Shown here one piece after another: positions 9,973 to 18,849 of a stretch of 64,000 nucleotides of DNA. The notes beneath the pieces were generated by a model. It saw nothing but the letters and a program-made list of their open reading frames with translations. It was not told the DNA's origin and did no database searches. The DNA comes from Micromonospora sp. MH99 (GTDB lineage: Bacteria; Actinomycetota; Actinomycetes; Mycobacteriales; Micromonosporaceae): assembly GCF_021442385.1 (NCBI RefSeq), contig NZ_MUZA01000013.1, forward strand, positions 62,001 to 126,000, given 5' to 3'. The stretch's first letter is position 1; every line of letters starts with the position of its first letter. The translations under genes and the position numbers were made by a program.

Positions 9973-10518
9973 TTAGCCGGCACGCCTACGGTGCGGCAGG
10001 GGGCCGAGCAGTGGACCGTCGGCCGGAAACCGCGACCGGGTACGCGGCGGGTACGCCTCGCAGTGCCCGGCCCACTGGTCGGCGGCGACGGCGAGGGCGT
10101 CCGCGGAGACGGTGAGGACCAGCGGGTAGACGGCGGTGGCCGGCCGGCGCATCCACGGGGGCAGCGACTCGGCGGAGAACTCGACAGTCAACTCCAGCCG
10201 GCGGCGGCGGATCGCCCGGGTGCGCAGGGCCAGGTTGGGCTCGGTGAAGCGGACCAGCGCCGGTGGCGGGGTCGGCCCGCCGGCCGCCGTCGCCTGCCCG
10301 TGCAGCCAACTGCCCAGCGCGCGGGCCTCCTCCACCATCAGGCTCGGGTAGTGGTGCGACCAGGTCTGGCCGTCGGCGGTGCGGGCGTCCACCTCGATGA
10401 GCAGCCAGTCCTGCCAGCCCGGCGCGGCCCGCTCGGGATCGTCGGGCGGGTCGATGCCGGGCTGGTAGCCGACCGGGCGGATCCGCACCCGGGCACCATC
10501 ATCGGACCGGATCTCCAC
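9973..10518 (-). CDS. WapI-like immunity-family protein
   Basis: The most likely start is GTG 10518 (GAGAA upstream), giving 181 residues and placing it 46 bases after the preceding gene's stop. The order RIRPVGYQ, WLLIEVDAR, EARALGSWL, VRFTEPNLAL and FSAESLPPWM is that of the WapI family, immunity proteins that neutralise WapA-type contact-dependent tRNase toxins, though many members are orphans of unknown role. No WapA toxin is in the window; the upstream co-directional gene encodes a membrane-anchored protein with a Cys-rich outer domain. The longer frame up to 10623 overlaps that gene and is unlikely. Confidence 0.6.
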   Translation of the reverse strand: MEIRSDDGARVRIRPVGYQPGIDPPDDPERAAPGWQDWLLIEVDARTADGQTWSHHYPSLMVEEARALGSWLHGQATAAGGPTPPPALVRFTEPNLALRTRAIRRRRLELTVEFSAESLPPWMRRPATAVYPLVLTVSADALAVAADQWAGHCEAYPPRTRSRFPADGPLLGPLPHRRRAG

Positions 10519-10564
10519 CCGATCATTCTCGCCGACCGAAGCGGACAACAACCCCCAAATCAGG

Positions 10565-11728
10565 TTACTGAGAGATGCTCCGCCGAACGCCCCGATGGTC
10601 GGCGCACGCGCCCGCCCGGCCACCGGTCAGGCTGACCGAGCCGTCCCGGCACTGGACCAGATAGCCCCGGCCCGCCCAGAACTGCGGCACGCAGTCGAAC
10701 CAGTCGCAGACCTCGGCGGCCGGCCGGCGGATCCGGGTTCCGGCACAGAAGTCGTACCCGAGGGGATTCTCCGGCGCCCCGCAGCGCGGTCCGGCGGTCG
10801 GGGTGGACGACGGGCGCGGCGACGGCGGGCGCGGCGACGACGACCGCTTCGGCGCGGTGGTGTGCGCCGGCGGCGGGGACGCCGGGCGCAGCAGCGCGGG
10901 AAGCGCGCTGGGGGTCGGCGCCGGCGTGGCCGCCACCGCGACCTCCGCGCCCCCGGTCGGGTCCGACGGGTTCGAGTCGAAGAGCGCCGCCGGCACCAGC
11001 AACGCGATTCCCGCGGCCACCGCGATCGTCCGACGACCGCCGGGAACGAGTGCGGAGAGCCGGGCCTGCGCCGGCGTGGTCACCGCCGGCCGGAACGGCT
11101 TGAGCTGGCCGTGCTCCGCGATCAACTCGTCGAGCTGGGCGAGTACCGCGGCGCGCTGCTCAATCGCGTCGGCGAAGGCCAACGTCAGCTTGAACCGGAA
11201 GTCCGCCGCCGCGTCGGTGGGCAGCAACAGTCCGGAGGTACGCCGCCGGTCCAGCACCTGGATCAGGGTCACCGGCGCCGCCGGGTCGTGCGCCAGGCCG
11301 GTCATCCGGCCGTACGCCCAGTCACGCCGGCCGCGCCCGCCGAGCAGGACCAGCCGACGGCTGGTGATGACGGCCATGCCGGCGTCGGTGACGCGTACGC
11401 CGTCGGGCCGGCGTGGGCGCAGCGGCGCTGCCGGCGCGGCGACCGTCAGGTCCGGTGCGGGCAGCACTGTCGTGTGTCGTACCTCGACCAGTTGAGCGGC
11501 GGGCAGGGCCCACAGCACCACCTCGTCGTTGGCCAGCTCGAGTGGGAGGCCCGCGCCGGCCGCCGCCGAGCCCTGGAAGTCGGCGGCCAGGGCGCGCAGC
11601 CGCCGTAACTCGTCGTCGCGTCGCCGCCAGGCCTTCTCGGCGCCGCGGTACGTGCTGACCCGCCGCACGTTCTGCCGCTGCGCCCAGCGGTACCGCCACG
11701 TGGAACCCGTCGATTCAGTCTTTGCCAC
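10565..11728 (-). CDS. Membrane protein with PH-like domain and Cys-rich outer domain, paralogue B
   Basis: The 387-residue product starts at GTG 11728 with AAGGAG upstream. Its order matches paralogue A at 6127-7377: Arg-rich N-terminus (WRRRDDELRRLR), PH-like segment DAGMAVITSRRLVLLGGRG followed by DWAYGRM, one transmembrane helix near residue 235-255, and a Pro/Ser linker. Unlike A it ends in a compact domain of about 75 residues with six cysteines, including VCDWFDCVPQFWAGRGYLVQ, CRDGSVSLTGG and GACADHRGV, resembling secreted Cys-rich domains of actinobacteria that pair C-x-DG with C-x-x-H. Function unknown. It sits directly before the WapI-like gene. Confidence 0.65.
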   Translation of the reverse strand: MAKTESTGSTWRYRWAQRQNVRRVSTYRGAEKAWRRRDDELRRLRALAADFQGSAAAGAGLPLELANDEVVLWALPAAQLVEVRHTTVLPAPDLTVAAPAAPLRPRRPDGVRVTDAGMAVITSRRLVLLGGRGRRDWAYGRMTGLAHDPAAPVTLIQVLDRRRTSGLLLPTDAAADFRFKLTLAFADAIEQRAAVLAQLDELIAEHGQLKPFRPAVTTPAQARLSALVPGGRRTIAVAAGIALLVPAALFDSNPSDPTGGAEVAVAATPAPTPSALPALLRPASPPPAHTTAPKRSSSPRPPSPRPSSTPTAGPRCGAPENPLGYDFCAGTRIRRPAAEVCDWFDCVPQFWAGRGYLVQCRDGSVSLTGGRAGACADHRGVRRSISQ

Positions 11729-11974
11729 GCCGACTCCTTCGCCGCGCAGGCCACCAATCCGGGGTGCACTCGGATTAACAGCGTTGACGGTCGACCGGGA
11801 CACGCCACGACGGACGAACTATCCGAACGGCGGAGCAACCCGGACGATAGGGCGATACTGCTGCGTCGATTCACCTTCCGTCGTGTCGTGCGGGTCCGTC
11901 GCGGTCTCGGTAACGTCAGCCGCAGCCGGGTGGCGACGCCGCCGCACCGCCTGCACGAAAGGGGGGTGAGGGTC

Positions 11975-13528
11975 ATGCCGCCAGACACCCTGCCCGGTGT
12001 GGTGATCGGGGTCGACATCGGCACCACGAGCACCAAGACCATGGCGTACGACACCGACGGGCGGCTGCTGGCCAGCCACTCCGCCGCCTATCCCCTCGAC
12101 GATCCGCACCCCGGGTACGCCGAGCAGGACCCGGAGGTGATCCTCGCCGCCGTCGTCGAGTCGATCCGGACCGTGGTGAGCGAGCTGACCGTTCCGGTCT
12201 CCGGCCTGGCCTTCTGCTCCGCCATGCACAGCCTCATCGGGCTCGACGCGGCCGGCAAGCCGCTCACGCCGTCGGTGACCTGGGCCGACTCCCGGGCCAC
12301 CCGCCAGGCCGAACGGCTGCGGGCGGTGCCGTCCGGGCTGGCGCTGCACCGGCGCACCGGTACGCCCATGCACCCGATGTCACCCCTGCCCAAGCTGCTC
12401 TGGTTCGCCGAGCAGGAGCCCAGGCTCTTCGAGCGCGTCGCGCACTGGGTCGGCATCAAGGACTGGGTGCTGCTGCGACTCTGCGAGGCGCTGGTCACCG
12501 ACCACTCGATCGCCTCGGCCACCGGCCTGATGAACATCCACACCCTCGAATGGGACACCGAGGCGCTGACGATCGCGGGCATCACCGAGGAGCAGTTGCC
12601 GCAACTGGTCGCCACCACCGCCGTCCTGCCCGGCCTCACCCCGCAGGCGGCCACCGCCCTCGGCCTGCCGCCACGCACCCCGGTGGTGGTCGGCGCCGGT
12701 GACGGACCGCTGGCCAACCTGGGCCTGGGCGCGGTGCACCCCGGCATGGTGGCCTGCTCGATCGGCACCAGCGGCGCCATGCGGGTCATGGTCGAACGCC
12801 CCGGCGTGGACCCGCTGGGCGGGGTGTTCTGCTACGCGCTCACCGAGGATCGCTGGGCGGTCGGCGGCGCGATCAACAACGGCGGCATCGTCCTCAAGTG
12901 GGCGGGCGCGGCGCTGGCGCCGGAGCTGGGCGAGCACCCCGAGGAGGATCTGGTGGCCCTCGCGGCCCGCGCCCCGGTCGGCTCGGGCGGGCTCATCATG
13001 CTGCCGTACCTGCACAGCGAACGCGCTCCACACTGGAGCGCGCTGCCCCGCGGCGCGTACGTCGGGTTGACCCACGGGCACCGCCGCGAACACCTCGTCC
13101 GGGCCGCGATGGAGGGGGTCTGCCAACAGCTCGCGCTGGTGCTCACCTCCGTACGGGCCGCCGGCAACGAGGTTCGCGAGATCCGGGCCGGTGGCGGCTT
13201 CGCCCGCAGTGGCCTGTGGCGGCAGATGCTCGCCGACGTGCTCGGCATGCCGGTGAGCTTCCCGGGCGGCCGTGAGGGGTCGAGCTTCGGCGCGGCGCTG
13301 CTCGGCATGCAGGCGCTGGGCCTGATCCCCAGCATCGACGTTGCGGCCGACCTGGTCCGCATCGAGGAGGTCATCCGCCCCGACCCGGCCGCCGCCGCCA
13401 CGTACGCGGCGCTGCTGCCGCTCTTCGCCGAGCTGTACGACGCGCTGGTGCCCACCTTCACGTCGATGCGCCGGCTCGAACCCGGCCTGCCGGCCGAGCC
13501 GGCCACCCCCGCAGGACCACCGATGTAG
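11975..13528 (+). CDS. FGGY-family carbohydrate kinase, probable gluconokinase
   Basis: The 517-residue protein begins at ATG 11975 after a G-rich ribosome site. The FGGY fold is clear: phosphate-1 loop GVDIGTTSTKTMAYD, substrate-binding WADSRA, the second-domain phosphate loop CSIGTSGAMRV, and the adenosine motif EIRAGGGFARSGLWRQMLADV. This subgroup is usually GntK-type gluconate kinase, converting gluconate to 6-phosphogluconate for the pentose phosphate pathway. The GntP-type permease gene follows after 46 bases, which supports gluconate or a related sugar acid as substrate. Confidence 0.88.
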   Translation: MPPDTLPGVVIGVDIGTTSTKTMAYDTDGRLLASHSAAYPLDDPHPGYAEQDPEVILAAVVESIRTVVSELTVPVSGLAFCSAMHSLIGLDAAGKPLTPSVTWADSRATRQAERLRAVPSGLALHRRTGTPMHPMSPLPKLLWFAEQEPRLFERVAHWVGIKDWVLLRLCEALVTDHSIASATGLMNIHTLEWDTEALTIAGITEEQLPQLVATTAVLPGLTPQAATALGLPPRTPVVVGAGDGPLANLGLGAVHPGMVACSIGTSGAMRVMVERPGVDPLGGVFCYALTEDRWAVGGAINNGGIVLKWAGAALAPELGEHPEEDLVALAARAPVGSGGLIMLPYLHSERAPHWSALPRGAYVGLTHGHRREHLVRAAMEGVCQQLALVLTSVRAAGNEVREIRAGGGFARSGLWRQMLADVLGMPVSFPGGREGSSFGAALLGMQALGLIPSIDVAADLVRIEEVIRPDPAAAATYAALLPLFAELYDALVPTFTSMRRLEPGLPAEPATPAGPPM

Positions 13529-13574
13529 GCCCTTCGGCCGGCCCCGCCCAGGGCCGACCCCCGTCCCGAAGGTC

Positions 13575-15275
13575 GTGATCGCCGTGCTCCCACCCCTCAC
13601 CGAACCGCTGACCTCCCTCGCCACGCCGGCGTCGCTCGCCGCGCACGCCTCGCTCGCTGCGCCGGCCGAGCCGGTCACCACCGCCGGCGACGGCCAGCTC
13701 GTCCTCGCCGCGGTGCTCGGCATCGTCGCCGTGGTGCTGCTGATCGCCTGGGCCAAGGTTCACCCGTTCCTGTCGCTGATCCTCGGCGCGGCGGTGCTCG
13801 GCGTGGTGGCGAGCGTCGCGCCCGACAAGATGATCACCTCGTTCACCGGTGGCGTCGGCACCACTGTCGGCGGCGTCGGGCTGCTGATCGCGCTGGGGGC
13901 CATGATCGGCGGTCTGCTCGCCGAGTCCGGTGGCGCGGACGGCATCGTCAGCCGGGTCGTCGGCCGGGTGTCCGGCCGCGCGCTGCCCTGGGCGATGGCC
14001 GGGGTGGCGGCGCTCATCGGCTTGCCGCTCTTCTTCGAGGTCGGCGTGGTGCTGCTGGTGCCGATCGTGCTGCTCGTCTCGATGCGCACCGACGTGCCGC
14101 TGATGAAACTCGGCATCCCGGCGCTGGCCGGCCTGTCGGTGCTGCACGGCCTCGTGCCACCGCACCCGGGGCCGCTGGTGGCGATCTCGTCGCTCAACGC
14201 CGACCTGGGCCTGACGCTCGGGCTGGGCCTGCTGGTGGCGATCCCCACGGTGATCATCTCGGGGCCGGTCTTCGGCAACCTCATCGCCCGGTACGTGCCG
14301 GCGACCGCACCCGCCGCGCTGCTGCCCACCCGCCGCCGGCCCGCCACCCCCGCGGGCACCCGCGAAACGCCGGGCACCACCGCAACGACGGACCCGGTCG
14401 GAACGACTGGCGCAGCCGGAACGACGGGCCCAGCCGGAACGACCGGCATCACCGGAACGACGGGCCCAGCTGGAACGGCTGGCACCGCCGGGACGCCGGC
14501 TCGGCGCGATGTGGACGGCGACCTGCTCACCGACGACGATCTCGTCAACCCGGGCGGCGGTCGACCGGGCGAACCGGTGGACGACAGCGGCACGGAGACC
14601 GCCCGGCGTACCCCGGCGTTCTGGCCCGCGGTGATCACCGTGCTGCTGCCGGTGGTGCTGATGCTGCTCCGCGCGATCGGCGAGCTGGCGCTGGACGAGG
14701 GCACGGCGGGCCGCAAGACGCTCGACATCGTCGGCACGCCGATCGTGGCGCTGCTCGCCGGGGTGATCCTGGCGATGTTCACCCTCGGCTACCAGGCCGG
14801 GTTCAGCCGGTCCCAGGTCTCGTCGGTGCTCGGCGGTTCGCTGCCCCCGATCGCCGGCATCCTGCTGATCGTGGCGGCCGGCGGCGGGTTCAAGCAGGTG
14901 CTGGTGGACGCCGGGGTCGGCAACCTGGTCGCCGACGCCGCCAAGGACGCGAACCTCTCCCCGCTGCTGCTGGGCTGGCTGGTCGCGGTCGGCATCCGGG
15001 TCGCCACCGGCTCGGCGACGGTAGCCACCATCACGGCGGCGGGCATCGTGGCACCGCTCGCCGCGACCCTGGACCGGCCGGGGGTGGCCCTGCTGGCGCT
15101 GGCCATCGGCTGTGGGTCGCTGTTCTTCTCGCACGTCAACGACGCCGGGTTCTGGCTGGTCAAGGAGTACTTCGGCCTGACCGTCGGACAGACCATCAAG
15201 AGCTGGTCGGTGATGGAGACGCTCATCTCGGTGATCGGCTTCGCCGGCGTACTCCTGCTCGATCTGCTGGTGTAG
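13575..15275 (+). CDS. GntP-family gluconate/sugar-acid permease with Thr-Gly repeat insert
   Basis: The 566-residue membrane protein has about a dozen hydrophobic helices and GntP signatures such as GLPLFFEVGVVLLVPI, HGLVPPHPGPL, GIRVATGSATVATITAAG and FFSHVNDAGFW. GntP carriers import gluconate with protons; pairing with the kinase gene just upstream fits that. Between helices around residues 268-350 it carries a polar loop with five tandem hexapeptides (GTTGAA, GTTGPA, GTTGIT and so on) encoded by exact 18-base repeats at 14400-14489, then an acidic stretch. The start is GTG 13575 or GTG 13584. Upstream in-frame sequence belongs to the kinase gene. Confidence 0.87.
   Translation: MIAVLPPLTEPLTSLATPASLAAHASLAAPAEPVTTAGDGQLVLAAVLGIVAVVLLIAWAKVHPFLSLILGAAVLGVVASVAPDKMITSFTGGVGTTVGGVGLLIALGAMIGGLLAESGGADGIVSRVVGRVSGRALPWAMAGVAALIGLPLFFEVGVVLLVPIVLLVSMRTDVPLMKLGIPALAGLSVLHGLVPPHPGPLVAISSLNADLGLTLGLGLLVAIPTVIISGPVFGNLIARYVPATAPAALLPTRRRPATPAGTRETPGTTATTDPVGTTGAAGTTGPAGTTGITGTTGPAGTAGTAGTPARRDVDGDLLTDDDLVNPGGGRPGEPVDDSGTETARRTPAFWPAVITVLLPVVLMLLRAIGELALDEGTAGRKTLDIVGTPIVALLAGVILAMFTLGYQAGFSRSQVSSVLGGSLPPIAGILLIVAAGGGFKQVLVDAGVGNLVADAAKDANLSPLLLGWLVAVGIRVATGSATVATITAAGIVAPLAATLDRPGVALLALAIGCGSLFFSHVNDAGFWLVKEYFGLTVGQTIKSWSVMETLISVIGFAGVLLLDLLV
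14400..14489 (+). repeat. Five 18-base tandem repeats inside the GntP gene
   Basis: GGAAC-type units begin at 14400, 14418, 14436, 14454 and 14472, an exact 18-base period. They encode a Thr-Gly-rich hexapeptide array in a hydrophilic loop. Copy number could vary by slippage without frameshift. Confidence 0.8.
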
Positions 15276-15287
15276 CGCGCGGAGGGG

Positions 15288-15572
15288 TCAGGCCGCCTCG
15301 ACGCCGGAGATCAGATAACGGTGCACGTCGGCGTCGAGGATGGCCACCGTCTGGGCGTCGCTCGGCCCGGCGCCGCGGAACGCCGCCAACTGCTCCGGGG
15401 ACTCCCAGCGCTCGAAGACGTGGATCCGGCCCGGGTCGAGCGGATCCGCCGCGAGCAGGAAGTCGAGGCAGCCGGCCGCCGCGCGGGCCTGTTCGATGAC
15501 CTGGCGGCAACCGGAGAGGTAGTCGTCCCGGGCGTCCGGCTCGACACGCAGACTGCCGGCAATGATCAACAT
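15288..15572 (-). CDS. Antibiotic biosynthesis monooxygenase-fold protein (putative quinol monooxygenase)
   Basis: This 94-residue protein starts at ATG 15572 behind GGGGAGG. It shows the ABM dimeric ferredoxin-like fold: IIAGSLRVEPDARDDYL, then GCLDFLLAADPLDPGRIHVFERWESPEQLAAF. YgiN-type members oxidise quinols or anthrones without cofactors and often sit near redox-stress regulators. The promoter region contains a perfect palindrome. It is convergent with the gluconate permease gene, 12 bases apart. Confidence 0.8.
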   Translation of the reverse strand: MLIIAGSLRVEPDARDDYLSGCRQVIEQARAAAGCLDFLLAADPLDPGRIHVFERWESPEQLAAFRGAGPSDAQTVAILDADVHRYLISGVEAA

Positions 15573-15625
15573 GGGTGCCTCCCCGGACCGGGTGTCGCTG
15601 ATGCCCTTGATACCGCAGAGTCATC

Positions 15626-15643
15626 TTTATACCTCTGAGGTAT
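15626..15643. promoter_or_regulatory. Palindromic operator over the monooxygenase promoter
   Basis: ATACCTC and GAGGTAT (15629-15643) flank one base. On the minus strand a TATAAA -10 box (15631-15626) overlaps one arm, so a bound regulator would block or realign polymerase at the monooxygenase gene. The element is also about 86 bases before the divergent serine hydrolase gene. The regulator family is not identifiable. Confidence 0.5.
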
Positions 15644-15728
15644 GTCGCCCCCGGGCACGTCGGCTCCCGGACGGGTGATGGCGGTCCCGGCAGCCCCATC
15701 CGCCTCCCCCGCTTCTTATCGTGCAAAC

Positions 15729-17129
15729 GTGAGAAAAAGCGACAAGAAGCGCTCATCTTCCCTCTTCGCGCCGTACCCCCGCGTACCCCTGCGGTGGTTG
15801 GCGACGACAGTCGCGCTGGTCGTCGTCGCGACGACCGGGCCGGCCACCGCCGACGGCCTCGACCCGGCAACCGGCCCGGACCACCGGACCACGCCGGGGT
15901 ACGGAACCGAGCCGGCCCACGACGGACCGACGGGAGACGACGGGCCGGTCGACGAGGACGGGCGCAGCGACGAGCCGGGCGTGGAGCCCGCGCCGGAGCG
16001 GGCGCCGACAAGTGAGGTGTCCTGGCTGTCGTTCCCCGGCGGGGCGTTCGCGGTGGACTCGCTCGGGCACACCGTGCGATACCGGGCCTGCGACGGCGAC
16101 ACCGGCCGGGTCGCCGATCCGGACATGCGGGTTGCCGCCGGGGTGGCCAGTGGCGAGGTCACCGTCGAGGGCAGGAGCTTTCGCTACCGGGTGCCGCTGA
16201 TCGGGCGCAGCGCGGGCACGCTCGTGGTGTCCGGGCCGCAGGCTCAGCCGTTGGAGCTGCCCGGCGTGGTGGTCACCAGCCCGCAGCCGCCCACCGATCC
16301 GGTCGAGGGCGCCCGGCTGTTCCCGCTCAGCGGGCAGCTCGCCCGGGTGGTCGCCGACGCGAGCCTCAACCCGTCCGGAGCGACAGTCCGGGACCTGTCC
16401 GGCCGGTACGGGGACCAACAGATCTCGGTCAACGGCGCGCTGCGCCCCAAGGCCGCCAGCGTCATCAAGCTGTGGATCCTGGTGGAGCTGCTCCGCCGGG
16501 TCGACTGTGGACAGGTGTCGCTGGACGACGGCGTGCTGGTGACACCTGCCGACGTGGTCGGCGGCACCGGTCAGCTCCAGTTCGAGACGTTTCCGCAGGT
16601 GGTCACGCTGTACCGGCTCGCCCGGTACCTGATCAAGTACAGCGACAACGTCGCGGCCAACGTACTGATCACCTACCTGGGCGGGTTCGCCCCGGTCAAC
16701 GCCCTGATCGACTCGATGAACCAGCGGTCCACCATCCTGGCCCGCCGGATGCTCGACAGCTCGGCGGCCCAGCGCGGCGAGGAGAACTACACCAGCCCGG
16801 ACGACGTGGTGTCGCTGCTCGGCGCGGTCTGGGACGGCGAGATCCTCACCCCGGCCTCCCGCGACCTGATGATCGGCTTCATGCGGGAACAGACCCTGAA
16901 CACCAAGATCCCCGCGGCGCTGCCACCCGGAGTCCCGGTGGCCCACAAGACCGGCGACCTGCCGGACGCCTCCCACGACGTCGGCTACTACCTGATCCCC
17001 GGCACCGAGACCGCCGTCGCCTTCCTCACCGCCGGCCCGATGGCTACCGGCGACGAGACAGTCCGCCGGATGGCCCGGACCGTCTACGACTTCCTGGTCA
17101 CCCCGAGCGACGGAGCGGTCGAGGAGTGA
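15729..17129 (+). CDS. Secreted class A beta-lactamase-fold serine hydrolase
   Basis: From GTG 15729 the protein has 466 residues: a basic N-terminus and signal or anchor helix (WLATTVALVVVATTG), an acidic Gly/Asp/Pro region, a beta-rich middle domain, and a C-terminal penicillin-recognising domain. The active-site motifs are complete: Ser244-Val-Ile-Lys247, Ser305-Asp-Asn307 and Lys407-Thr-Gly409. Such proteins may be beta-lactamases, D,D-peptidases or esterases. The N-terminal extension of more than 200 residues is not typical for a true beta-lactamase. In-frame ATGs at 15678 and 15642 are alternative starts; none has a good ribosome site. Confidence 0.8.
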   Translation: MRKSDKKRSSSLFAPYPRVPLRWLATTVALVVVATTGPATADGLDPATGPDHRTTPGYGTEPAHDGPTGDDGPVDEDGRSDEPGVEPAPERAPTSEVSWLSFPGGAFAVDSLGHTVRYRACDGDTGRVADPDMRVAAGVASGEVTVEGRSFRYRVPLIGRSAGTLVVSGPQAQPLELPGVVVTSPQPPTDPVEGARLFPLSGQLARVVADASLNPSGATVRDLSGRYGDQQISVNGALRPKAASVIKLWILVELLRRVDCGQVSLDDGVLVTPADVVGGTGQLQFETFPQVVTLYRLARYLIKYSDNVAANVLITYLGGFAPVNALIDSMNQRSTILARRMLDSSAAQRGEENYTSPDDVVSLLGAVWDGEILTPASRDLMIGFMREQTLNTKIPAALPPGVPVAHKTGDLPDASHDVGYYLIPGTETAVAFLTAGPMATGDETVRRMARTVYDFLVTPSDGAVEE

Positions 17130-17136
17130 ACCGGCG

Positions 17137-17937
17137 TCAGGCGCCGGGGATGTTCGCCGGCGGGTCCTCCCCGACCAGGTCGGCCGCCGGCGGGTCCGCC
17201 GCCACCGGCAGCCCGAAATCCGAGTACGTCAGGTCGAGTTGAGCCGTCTTCTCCTGCTCGGTGGCCAACTCGATCCGGTAACGGACCAACCGGCCCTGCT
17301 CGTCGATGCTGGCGGTGAAGGGCACCTTCGCGGCCCGGTCGCCAAGCACCCCGCCGATCCCGCCGCCCAGCACGGGGGCGCTGTCGCGCAGGTCGAGCGT
17401 GCCCGCGTACTCCCGGGCGCCGGTCTGGCGGACGACGGACGGCGCGGTCAGCGTGCTGGCCAGCCGCGTGTTGTCCAGGCCCTTGTTGGTGACCGGCCGG
17501 CCCGGCCTGCCGACATGCCACCAGGTCTTGCCGTCCCAGACCGGCACCCGGCGGTCCGGGGCGCTGACCCGCACGTAGACGTCCGCACCGGTGGTCAGCC
17601 GCTCGATCCTCACCTCGCCGTTGCGCACCTTGAGCGAGGTGGTCTCCGTGCCGCGCCGCGCCTTCGGGTCCCACGTCAGGACCGTGGTGTCCCCCTCGGC
17701 CGTCGCGCCGCTGCCCACCGTCAGCCGGTACGCCTGCTCGTCGACCTTCGCGGCGGCGGCCACCAGCACACCGGCCGGGTCGGTCGGGGCCGGAGCCGCG
17801 CCGGTCGGAGCGGTCGACGCGCCGGCTGACGGGCGGCCCGCCTCCGGCTCGTCACCGGCGGCGACCACTGCCCACACGCCGGCCGCGACGGCCACGACGA
17901 GGACAGCGCCGACGGCGACCAGCTTGGGCTTCTTCAC
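17137..17937 (-). CDS. Membrane-anchored LppX/LprG-like secreted protein
   Basis: About 266 residues: an N-terminal basic and hydrophobic segment (KKPKLVAVGAVLVVAVAAGVW), a Gly/Ala/Pro linker, and a domain of about 200 residues with alternating strands (YRLTVGSG, TTVLTWDPKA, VYVRVSAPDRRVPVWDGKTWWHV, RLVRYRIELATEQE) that resembles the half-barrel fold of mycobacterial LppX/LprG. The protein contains no cysteine, so it is not a lipoprotein and should remain anchored by its helix. AGGGGAG fits GTG 17937 (six-base spacing) better than ATG 17943, which would touch it. Function unknown; family members carry lipids or act as cell-wall sensors. Confidence 0.6.
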   Translation of the reverse strand: MKKPKLVAVGAVLVVAVAAGVWAVVAAGDEPEAGRPSAGASTAPTGAAPAPTDPAGVLVAAAAKVDEQAYRLTVGSGATAEGDTTVLTWDPKARRGTETTSLKVRNGEVRIERLTTGADVYVRVSAPDRRVPVWDGKTWWHVGRPGRPVTNKGLDNTRLASTLTAPSVVRQTGAREYAGTLDLRDSAPVLGGGIGGVLGDRAAKVPFTASIDEQGRLVRYRIELATEQEKTAQLDLTYSDFGLPVAADPPAADLVGEDPPANIPGA

Positions 17938-18058
17938 TGTCATCTCCCCTGGGCGGGGCGCCCGCCGGCCGGTCGCCGATCGACGCGTACCGCGGTGCGG
18001 TCCGGCCAGAGTAGCCGGACCGCACCGACAGCCGTTCCCGGCCGACCACCCCCGTCGA

Positions 18059-18817
18059 TCAGGCGCGGCTGATCGCGTTGGCGTGGATCGCCTCGTGCAG
18101 GTACGCCGCCAGGCCGGCGGCGATGTTCTCGTAGTACGCGGTGAACCGCTCGTCGGCCAGGTACATGTCGGCCAACCCGGTGTGCATCTCGTACGAGCAC
18201 TCGTAGAACCAGCGGCTGATGAGCTGCCGGTGCTCCTCGGCCAGGTCCATCGCCTCCGGGCCGTCCGCCGGTGCGCCCGCGGCCAGCAGCGCGACGATCC
18301 GCCGGCCCCAGTCCTCGTTCTCGGCCTTGTTGCGCAGCCAGTCGTCCTTGCTGTACCGCGCGACCCGCCGGTTCGACTCCCGGTACGCGTCGGTGTCACC
18401 CCAGCGCTGCTCCGCTTCGGCCGCGTGCTCCTCCGGCCTGAAGTCGCCGAAGACCTCGAACCGTTCCTCCGGCGTGAGTTGGATGTTCAACTTGCTCGCC
18501 TCCATCGCGAACTCGACAGCCGTGACCATCTCCTGCAACCGCTTGATCCGTACCGTCAGCAGCTCGTGCTGTCGGCGCAGATGAGCGGCCGGGTCGGCCG
18601 CCGGGTCGTCGATGATCGCGGTGATCTCCTCAAGTGGGAAACCCAGCTCGCGGTAGTACAGGACGAGTTGCAGCCGTTGCAGGTCCGCGTCGTCGTAGCG
18701 GCGGTAGCCGGTCGGCGTCCGGCCGCTCGGCGAGAGCAGACCGATTTCGTCGTAGTGGTGCAGCGTCCGTACCGTCACGCCGGCGATCCTCGCCACCTGA
18801 CCCACCGTGTACGCCAT
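18059..18817 (-). CDS. tipA: MerR-family regulator of the TipAL type
   Basis: The 252-residue protein starts at ATG 18817 with a strong GGGAGGGG site. Residues 1-70 are the MerR winged helix (YTVGQVARIAGVTVRTLHHYDEIGLL), then a dimerising coiled coil, then a TipAS-type helical domain from about residue 115. Cys207 in RWFYECSYEMHTGLADMY corresponds to the cysteine that traps thiopeptide antibiotics in Streptomyces TipAL. Ligand binding there switches the protein to an activator of its own promoter and of multidrug response genes. The ligand here is inferred from the conserved domain and cysteine. Confidence 0.87.
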   Translation of the reverse strand: MAYTVGQVARIAGVTVRTLHHYDEIGLLSPSGRTPTGYRRYDDADLQRLQLVLYYRELGFPLEEITAIIDDPAADPAAHLRRQHELLTVRIKRLQEMVTAVEFAMEASKLNIQLTPEERFEVFGDFRPEEHAAEAEQRWGDTDAYRESNRRVARYSKDDWLRNKAENEDWGRRIVALLAAGAPADGPEAMDLAEEHRQLISRWFYECSYEMHTGLADMYLADERFTAYYENIAAGLAAYLHEAIHANAISRA

Positions 18818-18849
18818 GGTTCCCCTCCCTTCCGGGAACCAGGCTCCCG

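Noticed and set aside
15642..15728. ATG at 15642 as the start of the serine hydrolase
   Set aside because: It lies at the edge of the palindromic operator and adds residues before the basic signal segment; GTG 15729 is more natural, though not certain.
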